NCBI RefSeq assembly: GCF_032714475.1 | Contig: NZ_JAWDKD010000009.1 | Span: 21,945 to 85,944 of the forward strand | Direction of reading: 5' to 3' | Origin: Methanolapillus africanus | Lineage (GTDB): Archaea > Halobacteriota > Methanosarcinia > Methanosarcinales > Methanosarcinaceae | Length of the DNA stretch: 64,000 nucleotides | In this document: one piece after another, positions 54,227 to 63,879 of the stretch | Position numbering within the stretch: position 1 is the first letter of the stretch | Layout: each line of letters opens with the position of its first letter | Notes under the pieces: model-generated | What the model saw: the letters and a program-made list of their open reading frames with translations, nothing else | Database searches by the model: none | Told to the model about the DNA's origin: nothing | Translations under genes and position numbers: made by a program

Positions 54227-55000
54227 ATGGCAAGAATTTTAGATACTCAAAATTGTTCGGCAGAAATCAGCAATCTGTTGAATGGTGCGGAAAAAGAAAT
54301 TATTTTTGTGACCCCTTATCTTAAAATATCGCCTTCATTTCAAGGACATTTTGTTTTTGCCGGCTCTAAAAACATATCAATGACGATCATTTATAGAGAT
54401 GATAATCCGGCAGAAAAAGAATTGGAACGATTAAATGAAGAAAAGAAATTATTAAAAAATTCAAATGTCAAGTTAAGAAAAACAAAAAATTTACATGCAA
54501 AATGTTACATGAACGAGTCGGCAGCGATTCTGACTTCAATGAATCTTTACCAATTTTCTCAAGAAAACAATTACGAACTTGGCATCTTAGTCAAAAAAGG
54601 CGAAGATGAAGAGTTGTACAACCAAATTCGACAGGAAATTCAAAAAATATATTCATTAAGCCAACCGGATGAATATTCAACCCCTAAAAAAGTAACAATC
54701 GAAAAGAAAGCGCCTGCGAAGGCTGCACCTCCGGAAAAGTCAGAAGGCGGATTTTTCAGTTTTATTACAAAAATTTTGAGTCCGGATACAAGATATTATT
54801 GCATTCGCTGCCGTCAAAAAATTAGTGAAACGGATGGTCACTCTCTTTGCGGCAATTGTTATCGTGAATGGAGCAGATATAAAAATTCAAATTACACAGA
54901 AAAATATTGTTTAATCTGCGGGGAAAAAGCAAATACCACGTATAACAGGCCGCTGTGTGATGAGTGTTTTAAAACTCAAAGATATGGATACAATTTTTGA
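54227..55000 (+). CDS. PLD-like protein with C-terminal zinc fingers
   Basis: A 257-residue protein. Residues 1-150 are a single phospholipase D-type domain, with the HxK motif in NLHAKCYMNESAAILTSMN. Residues 185-257 hold two zinc-ribbon-like modules with pairs CIRC/CGNC and CLIC/CDEC. A Lys/Ala-rich linker joins them. One HKD means it would work as a dimer. A nucleic-acid nuclease or repair role is likely from this combination but not shown. No signal peptide. It stands alone between an SDR and ahcY. Confidence 0.8.
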   Translation: MARILDTQNCSAEISNLLNGAEKEIIFVTPYLKISPSFQGHFVFAGSKNISMTIIYRDDNPAEKELERLNEEKKLLKNSNVKLRKTKNLHAKCYMNESAAILTSMNLYQFSQENNYELGILVKKGEDEELYNQIRQEIQKIYSLSQPDEYSTPKKVTIEKKAPAKAAPPEKSEGGFFSFITKILSPDTRYYCIRCRQKISETDGHSLCGNCYREWSRYKNSNYTEKYCLICGEKANTTYNRPLCDECFKTQRYGYNF

Positions 55001-55182
55001 AATTAGATTCAATGCGATAAATCATATAAAATATGAATTATCTCTTTTTTAATACCAACTCAACCGGATTTTCAAATCCATCCGACTATTTTATATTTTA
55101 TGGATACTATCTCAAACCCATTCATTTAAATAAATTTATCAACTTTTTCAGAAAATTTTAATTTATTGTTTGAGGAAAAAAG

Positions 55183-56439
55183 ATGGACGCATCAAAACAG
55201 GAACAAATCGAATCCGGAAACTTGAAAATCGAATGGGCCAAAAACCACATGCCGGTTTTGGAACAAATCCGCAAAGAATTTGCAGCGGAAAAGCCGCTCA
55301 AGGGACGGCGGATTGCGATGGCGCTTCACGTCGAGGCCAAAACGGCCGTTTTGGTTGAAACGTTGGCAATCGGCGGCGCGCAAGTGGCGATTTCAGGCTG
55401 CAACCCACTCAGTACGCAAGACGACGTGGCGCTTGCACTGGATTGTAAGGATAATATTTCCTGCTGCGCCAAATACGACTGCTCCAATGCGGAATATTAC
55501 GAAGCGATCGACAAAGTTCTCGATATTGAGCCGGACATCACCATTGACGACGGCGCCGACCTTATTTTTAAACTTCACAAAGAACGGCGCGACCTGCTTC
55601 CGAAAATTATCGGCGGCTGCGAAGAAACCACAACCGGAATCCACCGTTTGATGGCGATGCAAAAAGAAGGCGCGCTTGAAATGGCGGTTTTGGCGGTCAA
55701 CGACGCACAAACCAAATTCATGTTTGACAACCGGTACGGAACCGGACAATCCGCCTGGGACGGCATCATGCGGACAACCAATCTCTTGGTGGCCGGAAAA
55801 ACTGTTGTCGTCGGCGGCTACGGCTGGTGCGGACGCGGAATTGCCATGCGGGCGGCCGGACTCGGCGCCGAAGTCGTGGTGACTGAAATCAATCCAGTGC
55901 GGGCACTCGAAGCCCGGATGGACGGCTACCGCGTGATGCCGATGGCGAATGCAGCGGCAATCGGCGACATTTTTGTGACGACGACGGGCAACTGCGATGT
56001 GATTTCAACGGAACATTTCCCCAAGATGAAGTCGGGTGCGATTTTAGCAAACGCGGGCCACTTCAATGTGGAAATTGATTTGGACGGATTAAAGAAAATG
56101 TCCATGGGCGAAAAGATTGTCCGGAAGAATATTAAAGAATACACAATCGGCGCGGCCGGCGGACAAAAAATTAAAATCAATGTGCTTGCGGACGGACGCT
56201 TGGTCAATTTGGCGGCCGGCGACGGCCACCCGGCGGAAGTCATGGACATGAGTTTTGCAAACCAGGCGCTCGGCGTCAAATATATTGCACAGAATAAACT
56301 TGAACACGGCGTTCACAAGGTTCCGGCTGAAATCGACGAATGGGTTGCTTCATTAAAATTAAAGTCGATGGATATTGAAATCGACCGGTTAACCGATAAA
56401 CAGCGGTGTTACACCGACGACTGGGAAGCGGGAACCTGA
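55183..56439 (+). CDS. ahcY: S-adenosylhomocysteine hydrolase
   Basis: A 418-residue NAD-dependent enzyme that splits SAH to homocysteine and adenosine (or inosine-type analogues in some methanogens). The NAD loop is VVGGYGWCGRGIAMRAAGLGA near residue 210. ISGCNPLSTQDDVA and ETTTGIHRL are substrate contacts, and the C-terminus ends with the dimer-contact segment DKQRCYTDDW. It recycles the product of all SAM-dependent methylations. Confidence 0.96.
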   Translation: MDASKQEQIESGNLKIEWAKNHMPVLEQIRKEFAAEKPLKGRRIAMALHVEAKTAVLVETLAIGGAQVAISGCNPLSTQDDVALALDCKDNISCCAKYDCSNAEYYEAIDKVLDIEPDITIDDGADLIFKLHKERRDLLPKIIGGCEETTTGIHRLMAMQKEGALEMAVLAVNDAQTKFMFDNRYGTGQSAWDGIMRTTNLLVAGKTVVVGGYGWCGRGIAMRAAGLGAEVVVTEINPVRALEARMDGYRVMPMANAAAIGDIFVTTTGNCDVISTEHFPKMKSGAILANAGHFNVEIDLDGLKKMSMGEKIVRKNIKEYTIGAAGGQKIKINVLADGRLVNLAAGDGHPAEVMDMSFANQALGVKYIAQNKLEHGVHKVPAEIDEWVASLKLKSMDIEIDRLTDKQRCYTDDWEAGT

Positions 56440-56515
56440 AAAATGGTTAAACAAATAATGAAATTATAAATTATCACGTAATTATTATCAAAATAAAAAG
56501 GGTAAATGGGTTATT

Positions 56516-57094
56516 ATGACGAACAAAAATATCGGAACGAAAATTAAATCGATTCGCGAATCTAAAAATATGACGCGGGAAGAGTTGGCCGACCGGAGCA
56601 ATTTGGATTTGACGCAAATTGCAGCGATTGAAGAAAACACAAACATTCCGTCATTGGCGCCGCTCATTAAAATTGCGCGCGTTCTCGGCGTCCGCTTGGG
56701 CACTTTTTTGGACGACTCGGACGATTTGGGACCGGCGTTGACTCGGAAAAACAAAGCGAACGAAACGATTCACACCTCAGACGTCAGCACGGAAAAGCAT
56801 GCCAAATCCCACAACAATTTCTTTGCGCTCGCCCCGCAAAAAGCCGGACGGACGATGGAGCCGTTCATTGTGGAAATTAATCCGGCCGACGAGTCCACGC
56901 TGATGGTTTCCGCGCACGAGGGCGAGGAATTCATTTATGTGTTGGAAGGAATTCTCAAAATCATCTACGGTCAAACCACCTACATCATGGAAGAAGGCGA
57001 CAGCATTTACTATGATTCCATTGTCGACCACTTGGTGTGCGCCGCTGACGAAAACGGGGCGAAGATTTTGGCCGTCGTGTATGCGCCGATGTAA
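56516..57094 (+). CDS. XRE-cupin transcriptional regulator
   Basis: A 192-residue regulator with an N-terminal HTH (IGTKIKSIRESKNMTREELADRSNLDLTQIAAIEE) and a C-terminal cupin (HEGEEFIYVLEGILKIIYG) that would bind a small ligand. It is 44 bases upstream of the acyl-CoA synthetase gene, a neighbour pair common in archaea. It probably senses a metabolite and controls that enzyme. Confidence 0.92.
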   Translation: MTNKNIGTKIKSIRESKNMTREELADRSNLDLTQIAAIEENTNIPSLAPLIKIARVLGVRLGTFLDDSDDLGPALTRKNKANETIHTSDVSTEKHAKSHNNFFALAPQKAGRTMEPFIVEINPADESTLMVSAHEGEEFIYVLEGILKIIYGQTTYIMEEGDSIYYDSIVDHLVCAADENGAKILAVVYAPM

Positions 57095-57138
57095 TAAAGG
57101 AAGAAACAAAGTCAGCATCAAACAGACACATCGGGGGA

Positions 57139-58827
57139 ATGAATTTGACAGAACAAACGGAACAAAGCAGCCAACATCTTCAGCTTTCCGACCGGACGCT
57201 CGGCGGATGGCTCGAATATTGGGCGGAAACGACGCCGGACAAGGAATACATTGTGTATTCCGACCGGGATTTGAGATTTACGTGGAAGGATTTTAACAAA
57301 CGCGTCGACAACATGTCCAAAGGCCTTTTGGCGATCGGCGTCAAAAAAGGATATCATGTGGGACTTTGGGCGACCAACGTGCCGGACTGGCTCACGTTTT
57401 TGTACGCCTGCGCCAAAATCGGCGCGGTTTGCGTCACGGTGAATACCAGCTACAAACAGCACGAATTGGAGTATCTTGTCGAAAATTCCGACATGCATAC
57501 GCTGTGCATTATCGACGGAACGTTTGACGGCGACTACGTTCAGATGACGTACAACATGCTGCCGGAACTCAAAACCTGCCAGCGCGGACACCTGAAGAGC
57601 GAGCGTTTCCCGCACATGAAAAATGTGATTTACATCGGCCAGGAAAAACACCGCGGCATGTACAACACGGCCGAAGTTCTTTTGCTGGGCAGCAACATTA
57701 AAGATGAGGTTTTGGAAAAAGCCAAATCGGAAGTCAACTGTCACGACGTTGTGAACATGCAGTACACCTCCGGAACCACCGGTTTTCCCAAGGGCGTTAT
57801 GCTGTCACACCACAACATCGCCAACAACGGCTACCTGACGGGCGAACACATGAAATTCACGCAAGACGACAAGTTGTGCGTCTGCGTCCCGCTTTTCCAC
57901 TGTTTCGGCGTTGTGCTGGCGACCATGAATTGTCTGACGCACGGCTGCACGCAAGTGATGATTGAAAAATTCGATCCGCTGCTCACGCTCGCGTCCATTC
58001 ACAAAGAGCGCTGCACCGGCGTTTACGGTGTTCCGACAATGTTTATTGCCGAACTCAACCACCCGATGTTCAGCATGTTCGATTTGACGAGCCTCCGAAC
58101 CGGCATCATGGCCGGCTCCCTTTGTCCGATCGAGCTGATGCGCCAGGTGAGTGAGAAAATGTATTTGCAAATTACGAGCGTGTACGGCCTCACCGAATCG
58201 TCCCCGGGAATGACCCACACCAGAATCGACGATCCGGCGGAAGTGCGTTATACAACGGTCGGCCGGCCGTTTGAGTTTACGGAAGTCAAAGTTCTCGATC
58301 CGCAGACCAACACCGAATGCCCGCCGGGCGTTCAGGGTGAAATGTGCTGCCGCGGCTACCTTGTGATGAAAGGTTATTACAAGAATGAAGAAGCGACCAA
58401 AGAGGCGATCGATGAAAACGGTTTCCTGCACTCGGGCGACCTCGGCATTATGGATGAAAACGGCAACTTCCAGATTACCGGCCGCATTAAGGATATGATT
58501 ATCCGCGGCGGCGAAAACATTTATCCGCGCGAAATTGAAGAATTCCTGTACAAGATGCCCGGCCTCAAAGATGTTCAGGTGGCCGGCGTCCCGTCCGAAA
58601 AATACGGCGAAGAAGTCGGCGCATTCATTATTTTGCAAGACGGCGCCAAAATGACGACGGAAGACGTCCGAGACTTCTGCCGCGGCCAGATTGCGCGTTA
58701 CAAGATTCCCAAGTACGTTTTCTTCTTGGAAGCGTTCCCGATGACGGGAAGCGGCAAGATTCAGAAATACAAATTGAGGGAACTGAGTCTTGAGCTTTGT
58801 AAAAAACAGGGTATTGAAGTGATTTAA
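57139..58827 (+). CDS. AMP-forming acyl-CoA synthetase
   Basis: A 562-residue ANL-family ligase activating a carboxylic acid with ATP and then CoA. The AMP-binding loop is YTSGTTGFPKGVMLSH near residue 215; YGLTESSPG and GDLGIMDENGNFQITGRIKDMIIRGGENIYP are the later motifs; the catalytic lysine is in GSGKIQKYKL near the end. Medium-chain or aryl acids are more likely than acetate from its resemblance, but this is uncertain. Confidence 0.95.
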   Translation: MNLTEQTEQSSQHLQLSDRTLGGWLEYWAETTPDKEYIVYSDRDLRFTWKDFNKRVDNMSKGLLAIGVKKGYHVGLWATNVPDWLTFLYACAKIGAVCVTVNTSYKQHELEYLVENSDMHTLCIIDGTFDGDYVQMTYNMLPELKTCQRGHLKSERFPHMKNVIYIGQEKHRGMYNTAEVLLLGSNIKDEVLEKAKSEVNCHDVVNMQYTSGTTGFPKGVMLSHHNIANNGYLTGEHMKFTQDDKLCVCVPLFHCFGVVLATMNCLTHGCTQVMIEKFDPLLTLASIHKERCTGVYGVPTMFIAELNHPMFSMFDLTSLRTGIMAGSLCPIELMRQVSEKMYLQITSVYGLTESSPGMTHTRIDDPAEVRYTTVGRPFEFTEVKVLDPQTNTECPPGVQGEMCCRGYLVMKGYYKNEEATKEAIDENGFLHSGDLGIMDENGNFQITGRIKDMIIRGGENIYPREIEEFLYKMPGLKDVQVAGVPSEKYGEEVGAFIILQDGAKMTTEDVRDFCRGQIARYKIPKYVFFLEAFPMTGSGKIQKYKLRELSLELCKKQGIEVI

Positions 58828-59428
58828 TCGCTTCAATCTTTTTTTCTTTATTTTTTCTTGTTTTTCGATTTTTGTTTCTTTTTTTGGCGAACGGCATGCG
58901 CGCGCGTTACGGCGACACTTTTTTGTTTTGCATTTTTGAAAACGATGGGGCGGTTTTTGAAAAATCAAGCAAACCACCCCGTAAAATCAAACGCGACAGC
59001 GTTTGTATTTTACGGATACCGCCATCAGATGCAATTTAGTTGGAAACAGTTGCAGCAAATCGGATTAGGAAACATGTGTATTGTTAGGAACAGAAGGTGA
59101 AAAACGGACTAGGAAAGACCTGTATTGTTAGGAACAGAAGGTGAAAATCGGATTAGGAAAGACCTGTATTGTTAGGAACAGAAGGTGAAAAACGGACTAG
59201 GAAAGACCTGTATTGTCAGAAACAGAAGGTGAAAAACAGATTAGGAAAGACCTGTATTGTTAGAAACAGTAGGTACAATCTGAAATCTAAAAACAGTGAA
59301 CTGCAGGTGCAAACTGCAAATACGCTAGCAATAAATACAATCTGCTGTAAATTAATGTATCTTGCATATGGAATTCCGCAAAATACAGACGCAAAGCGTC
59401 TGATTTTGCGGGAAGGTTTGCTTGACAT
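58828..59428 (+). repeat. Composite repeat R1, copy g
   Basis: Plus polarity after the synthetase stop: T-rich run, GC module (CGCGCGCGTTA, 58899-58909), a variant of the 23-bp motif near 58956-58977, palindrome about 58979-59016, GGATACCGCC, about five 44-bp units with core CTGTATTGTTAGGAACAG (59045-59270), a short second array (59270-59340), and a closing palindrome at about 59373-59412 ending GGTTTGCTTGAC. Next to copy a this is the most complete copy. No gene is seen in 58828-59466. Confidence 0.75.
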
Positions 59429-59466
59429 TTATAACAAACAAAACCAAACTTTTAATTTAAAAACGT

Positions 59467-60411
59467 TCAGCTGAACTCATTGTCCTCTTCATCTTCCGGC
59501 GGAACGTAATTGTCAATATCCAAACTCCGGTCGCGAACACGCAAGATTTTCTGCCTTTGGGGAGCGTTCGGATCCGGTTTGGCAAAGCTGTGCGTCATGT
59601 TCGGAACGTATTTCGGCGTCAAATACGGGTCTTCCGGCAATTCGTCTAATTTTTCAATGATGGTCGCAAACGCAAAATTTGGTTTGACATCTTCGATTTT
59701 GATTTTAACTTTGTCGCCGACTTGGGAACCGCTGACAAAAATAACGAAGTCGTCCAAATAGGCAACGCCGTCGCCGGACTCGCCCATGCCGGTAATTTCA
59801 ACTGCGCACAAATGGTTTTTGCGAATCGGCGCGGTGATGAAACGTTTGGCGATCACGTAAATTTCAGCACTGGTCGAACGGGACGCTTGCGGCGAGTAAG
59901 ATTTCACGAAAACGAATTCGGCGCTGACGCGGTCGTAAAAGTCTTTGAACAAATCGCCTTGGAAGACTTTAACAACGAAAGTGCCTTTGGGCTTCAGAAT
60001 TTTCTTAGCGCACTCAAACGCGGCGTCGTTGAGCTCAATCCCGCGGGCGTGGTCCAAAACCCAGTTTCCGGAAAGGTTGGGCGCCGCGTCACACAAAACA
60101 ACGTCAACGCCGCCTTTGGAAAATTCCAAAATCCTGTCAATTGTTTCTTGGGCGGTGATGTCTCCTTTGATCGTGGTGACGCCTTCGATTTCTCGGATCG
60201 GCTGGAGGTCGACACCGAGAATGCGCCCGCCCGACAATTCGCGCGCGACTTGAAGCCAGCCGCCGGGGGCGGCGCCTAAATCGACAATGGTGTCGCCTCT
60301 TTTGATGACATTCATCCGTTCGTTGATTTGTTTCAACTTGTAAGAAGCTCGAGAGCGGTAACCGTCTTTTTGAGCTTGATGATAATAATAATCCCTTTGA
60401 TCTCGTGCCAT
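59467..60411 (-). CDS. rlmE: RlmE/FtsJ-type rRNA methyltransferase with TRAM domain
   Basis: A 314-residue protein. Residues 1-200 are the FtsJ 2'-O-methyltransferase of 23S rRNA: YYHQAQKDGYRSRASYKLKQI, then the SAM loop DLGAAPGGWLQVA, DVVLCDAAPNLSGNW and GTFVVKVFQG with the K-D-K-E catalytic residues. Residues about 205-270 are a TRAM RNA-binding domain, a fusion usual in Methanosarcina relatives. An acidic tail follows. It is near the rRNA genes, its substrate. Confidence 0.95.
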   Translation of the reverse strand: MARDQRDYYYHQAQKDGYRSRASYKLKQINERMNVIKRGDTIVDLGAAPGGWLQVARELSGGRILGVDLQPIREIEGVTTIKGDITAQETIDRILEFSKGGVDVVLCDAAPNLSGNWVLDHARGIELNDAAFECAKKILKPKGTFVVKVFQGDLFKDFYDRVSAEFVFVKSYSPQASRSTSAEIYVIAKRFITAPIRKNHLCAVEITGMGESGDGVAYLDDFVIFVSGSQVGDKVKIKIEDVKPNFAFATIIEKLDELPEDPYLTPKYVPNMTHSFAKPDPNAPQRQKILRVRDRSLDIDNYVPPEDEEDNEFS

Positions 60412-60659
60412 AAAAATTTCCTTTGATGATTGAATAATTTGATGAATATATTTGAGATAATTTGACGTTTTAGTCTTTTAGACAATAATTTTTGATTTAG
60501 ATCAATGATTCTGATTGATTTTCGGTTTGAATGGGTTAAATGTATTTATGATTAATGTTATTTATTGAAAAAAATCAAATAATTTCAAAATATTATCAAA
60601 CATTGTCAAAACATTATCAAAACATTATCAAAAAATCATTCAAATATTGAACAAAAAAT

Positions 60660-62261
60660 GTGACGGAAATGAACAATCCCCATAATAATTTCAAAGATAA
60701 TCAAAATCAATTGCCGGATTCAGATCAGAATCCGAATGTGCATCCGACCCGCTGGATTTCGGAATCGAAAGGGAAATTGCTTTCCGGAAAAACCATCGTG
60801 ATCGGCGTCACCGGGAGCATTGCCGCCGTTTCGGTCGTGACGCTGGCCCGGGAATTGATTCGGTACGGCGCCGACGTCTTTGCCGTCACAACGGACGCTG
60901 CCTGCCAAATCATTCACCCGAATGCGCTTCATTACGCCACCGGAAATCCGGTGATGACGGAATTGACCGGAAAAGTGGAACACGTCGAGTTTTTCGGCGC
61001 GAAAGGCCGAGCCGATCTTTTGTTAATCGCCCCCGCAACCGCCAACACCGTTTCTAAAATTGCCGCCGGCATCGACGATACGCCGGTCACCACTTTTGCA
61101 ACAACCGCCATCGGTGAAGGCAAAAATGTGATGATTGTCCCCGCAATGCATGAATCCATGTACCGGCACCCGAAAGTGTTGGAAAACTTGAAAACTTTAG
61201 AGTCTTGGGGCATCGAAGTCGTTGGCCCGAGAATGGAAGAAGGCATTGCGAAAATCGCCAACAACGATGAAATCGTTTGGCGCGTCAAGCGTGCGCTCGG
61301 AGAAAACGGCGAATCCGATTCATCGGCGTTCTTTGCCGGCAAAAATGTGTTTATTACATCCGGCTCAACGGCTGAAAGCATTGACCCGATTCGTATTTTA
61401 ACAAACCGCGCCTCCGGAAAAACCGGGAACGCACTGGCTCTGTCGGCTTACGAAAAGGGAGCGGAAGTCTTTTTGATTCACCGGAACAAACTCGGATTGG
61501 ATCTGCCGCACTTGAATGAGATTTATGCCGAAAGCGCCGAAGAAATGACAAGAGCCATTGTTGAAAAGATCAAAGAAAAAAGAACAATCGGACAAAAGAA
61601 TATTCTGATCAGTGCTGCAGCCATTGCAGATTATACAATTAACCAAACGGATGAAAAAATAAAATCCGGAAAAGACGAGCTGACTCTTTCCCTTCACCCG
61701 ACCAAAAAACTGATTGAAGAAGCCAAAAAAGCAGACCCGGATCTTTTGGTCGTTGCTTTTAAAGCGGAAACGGCAATGTCTTTTGAGGAACTCATCGACT
61801 CGGCCGCTCAAAAAATAAACGATGGTATCGCCGATGTCGTCGTCGCGAACAATGTCAAGGAAAAAGGAATGGGGACCGATGACAACGATGTTTATTTGGT
61901 CTTTAAAGATTTGATTGTCAAATGGATTCCGATTTCGGGCTCAAAAGAAATGATTGCCGATGAAATCTTAAATTTTATCGCCGCCCGAGAAGGACAAAAG
62001 AATCAAAATGAATCGACCGGCATCAATCAACTTGTTGACAAGAAAACAAAAACAATTGCAAATTTGGTCAATTCGACAACGCTGGACGAAAAGTTGAATG
62101 AGAAAAAGAACGAAACGGATGAAGAAGACAAACCGGATGATGAGAAGCAAACCGGGAATCCAAATCAAAGTCAAAATCCAAACCAAAATCAAAACCAAAA
62201 CCAAAAATCCGGCCGTTATAAGAAACCGGTTCAGATGAAAGGACGTGTTTTTAAAAAATAA
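60660..62261 (+). CDS. coaBC: CoaBC: phosphopantothenoylcysteine synthetase/decarboxylase
   Basis: A 533-residue bifunctional enzyme. CoaC (about residues 35-225) has the flavoprotein motif VTGSIAAVSVV and PAMHESMYRHP. CoaB (about 230-440) has SGSTAESIDPIRILTNRASGK. The last 80 residues are a Gln/Asn/Lys-rich tail absent from typical homologues. The start is GTG 60660 or ATG 60669. Direct repeats of ACATTATCAAA lie just upstream. It precedes pantoate kinase, another CoA step. Confidence 0.95.
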   Translation: MTEMNNPHNNFKDNQNQLPDSDQNPNVHPTRWISESKGKLLSGKTIVIGVTGSIAAVSVVTLARELIRYGADVFAVTTDAACQIIHPNALHYATGNPVMTELTGKVEHVEFFGAKGRADLLLIAPATANTVSKIAAGIDDTPVTTFATTAIGEGKNVMIVPAMHESMYRHPKVLENLKTLESWGIEVVGPRMEEGIAKIANNDEIVWRVKRALGENGESDSSAFFAGKNVFITSGSTAESIDPIRILTNRASGKTGNALALSAYEKGAEVFLIHRNKLGLDLPHLNEIYAESAEEMTRAIVEKIKEKRTIGQKNILISAAAIADYTINQTDEKIKSGKDELTLSLHPTKKLIEEAKKADPDLLVVAFKAETAMSFEELIDSAAQKINDGIADVVVANNVKEKGMGTDDNDVYLVFKDLIVKWIPISGSKEMIADEILNFIAAREGQKNQNESTGINQLVDKKTKTIANLVNSTTLDEKLNEKKNETDEEDKPDDEKQTGNPNQSQNPNQNQNQNQKSGRYKKPVQMKGRVFKK

Positions 62262-62271
62262 AACGATACTG

Positions 62272-63216
62272 ATGATGAATATTATGAATAAAGGAAAAGA
62301 GTTCAGTCCAAAAACGGTCTTTTGTCCCGGACACATCACCGGTTTTTTTCAAATTTGCAACCATGACGACCCGCACCAAAAAGGATCCATTGGCTGCGGC
62401 ATTGCACTTGACAAAGGTCTTTTGACAACAGTCAATGTTTCCGCGAACAAAACGGAAGTCATTTTGAACGGGAAAAAAGAGCCGGGAGAAACAACTTTAG
62501 CCGTTGTTTCCGAAATGAAAAAAAGAGCGGAAATGAAATACAACCGTTCTTTTGAATTTTCAATATCCGGCGTCAGTGATTTCCCGCCGGGAAGCGGATT
62601 CGGAATCTCGGCTGCCGGCGCCCTTGGAGCAGCCTTCGCCATCAATGAATCCTTAAATTTAGGACTTTCAAGAGACGATTTGGTGGAAATGGCACACGTT
62701 GCTGAGGTTAAAGCCGGAAGCGGTCTTGGCGACGTTGCCGGCGAATCTCTGGGCGGTCTTGTTCTTCGGGAAAAGCCGGGCGGGGCTCAATTCGGAAAGT
62801 TTTACAAAATACCGGCGCCGGAAAAGAAAGTCTTTTGTTTGGTCATGGGCGAATTGTCAACGAAAGACGTGATTTCAAATCCGGAACATATCAAAGCGAT
62901 CAATGACGCCGGAAAAAAGGCGATGGAAAACTTCCGGAAAACAAAAACGATTGAATCATTCATGAAAGAATCGTTTAATTTTACAAACCAAATCGGTCTT
63001 CTGAGCAGTCATGCCAGAAAAGCCATTGATGCGGTTGATGAAAATATGGGAATGGCAGCTCAAGCCATGCTTGGAAATACGGTTTTTGCCATGACAAAGG
63101 ATTTCAAAGACAAAACATTGGAAAAAGAAGCAGAAGAACATATTCTGAAAACGTTTCAGAAATATGGGACCGTGTATGAATGTAAAATCGGAAATCATGG
63201 ACCCACTTTGATCTGA
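62272..63216 (+). CDS. Pantoate kinase
   Basis: A 314-residue GHMP-family kinase that phosphorylates pantoate in the archaeal route to CoA, in place of the bacterial pantothenate kinase. CPGHITGFFQI near the start and SDFPPGSGFGISAAGALGAAFA near residue 110 (the ATP loop) are characteristic. It follows coaBC by about ten bases, giving a CoA operon. ATGs at 62272, 62275 and 62284 are all possible starts; none has a clear ribosome-binding site. Confidence 0.93.
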   Translation: MMNIMNKGKEFSPKTVFCPGHITGFFQICNHDDPHQKGSIGCGIALDKGLLTTVNVSANKTEVILNGKKEPGETTLAVVSEMKKRAEMKYNRSFEFSISGVSDFPPGSGFGISAAGALGAAFAINESLNLGLSRDDLVEMAHVAEVKAGSGLGDVAGESLGGLVLREKPGGAQFGKFYKIPAPEKKVFCLVMGELSTKDVISNPEHIKAINDAGKKAMENFRKTKTIESFMKESFNFTNQIGLLSSHARKAIDAVDENMGMAAQAMLGNTVFAMTKDFKDKTLEKEAEEHILKTFQKYGTVYECKIGNHGPTLI

Positions 63217-63615
63217 CCTCCGTTTACAAAACTATTTTTTATGACTCTGTTTTTTCTTTTGCTTTCATCTGATTCTATTTTCTGAATATCTGTTAATCTG
63301 ATCAGCTGTCAATCTAATCTACTACTGTTTGCGATATCCGCAAAATCAGACGCCAAAGGCGTCTGATTTGCGTTTCGGTGTGAACAGCCATAGTTTTAAC
63401 AAAACCAACTGTCCATTTCAAAAAAACGCATCAAATCGGCATCTTATCTTTCGTCGCGCTCGCCGCCGCCCCCAAAAAGAGATGTTTGCCGAATGGGTTC
63501 GCATGGGAAACGCAATTAAAAACCGACCCACGGGTATCGCATGACAATTAGTTCAAAAAAGGTAGCTAAAGTAATTTAATAAATAATTTGAGGAAGTTTA
63601 AAATAATATAAAGAA
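63217..63615 (-). repeat. Degenerate R1 remnant, copy h
   Basis: A palindrome with CAGACGCC-AAA-GGCGTCTG heart lies at about 63339-63371, preceded by GCGATATCC as at 25830. Degenerate array-like sequence (ATCTGATTCTATTTT) precedes it from 63260. A decayed GC module may sit near 63441-63475. No gene is recognised in this spacer. Confidence 0.45.
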
Positions 63616-63620
63616 AGGCC

Positions 63621-63741
63621 TTTGGCAGCGATCCAGATTTCCCGAAGGCTCGCACACTTCAGTACAGTAAGGAACGCCGGCGGGCTTATCTTCTGTGTTC
63701 GGTATGGGTACAGGAGTTTCCCCGCCGCTATGGCCGCCAAA
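63621..63741 (-). rRNA. rrf: 5S ribosomal RNA
   Basis: Read on the minus strand, TTTGGCGGCC pairs with GCTGCCAAA at the ends; the body includes CCCATACCGAACACAGAAG and the GGGAAATCTGG of archaeal 5S. The length is about 121 nt. It follows the 23S gene on the same strand by about 140 bases. Confidence 0.93.
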
Positions 63742-63879
63742 GACCTTTGCTTTAAGTTGGAGAATGAATGAATACGGATTTTGTGATTTAAATGTTTTGC
63801 CATGTATGGATTGAGATTTTTTTTTGTTTGTTTTGGTTATTTTCAGATATCGCCCGAAGAAACAAGTTTGTGATGGAAC

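Noticed and set aside
57805..58977. 390-codon open frame opposite the acyl-CoA synthetase
   Set aside because: Antisense to the ANL ligase motifs and running into the repeat region; no start signal.
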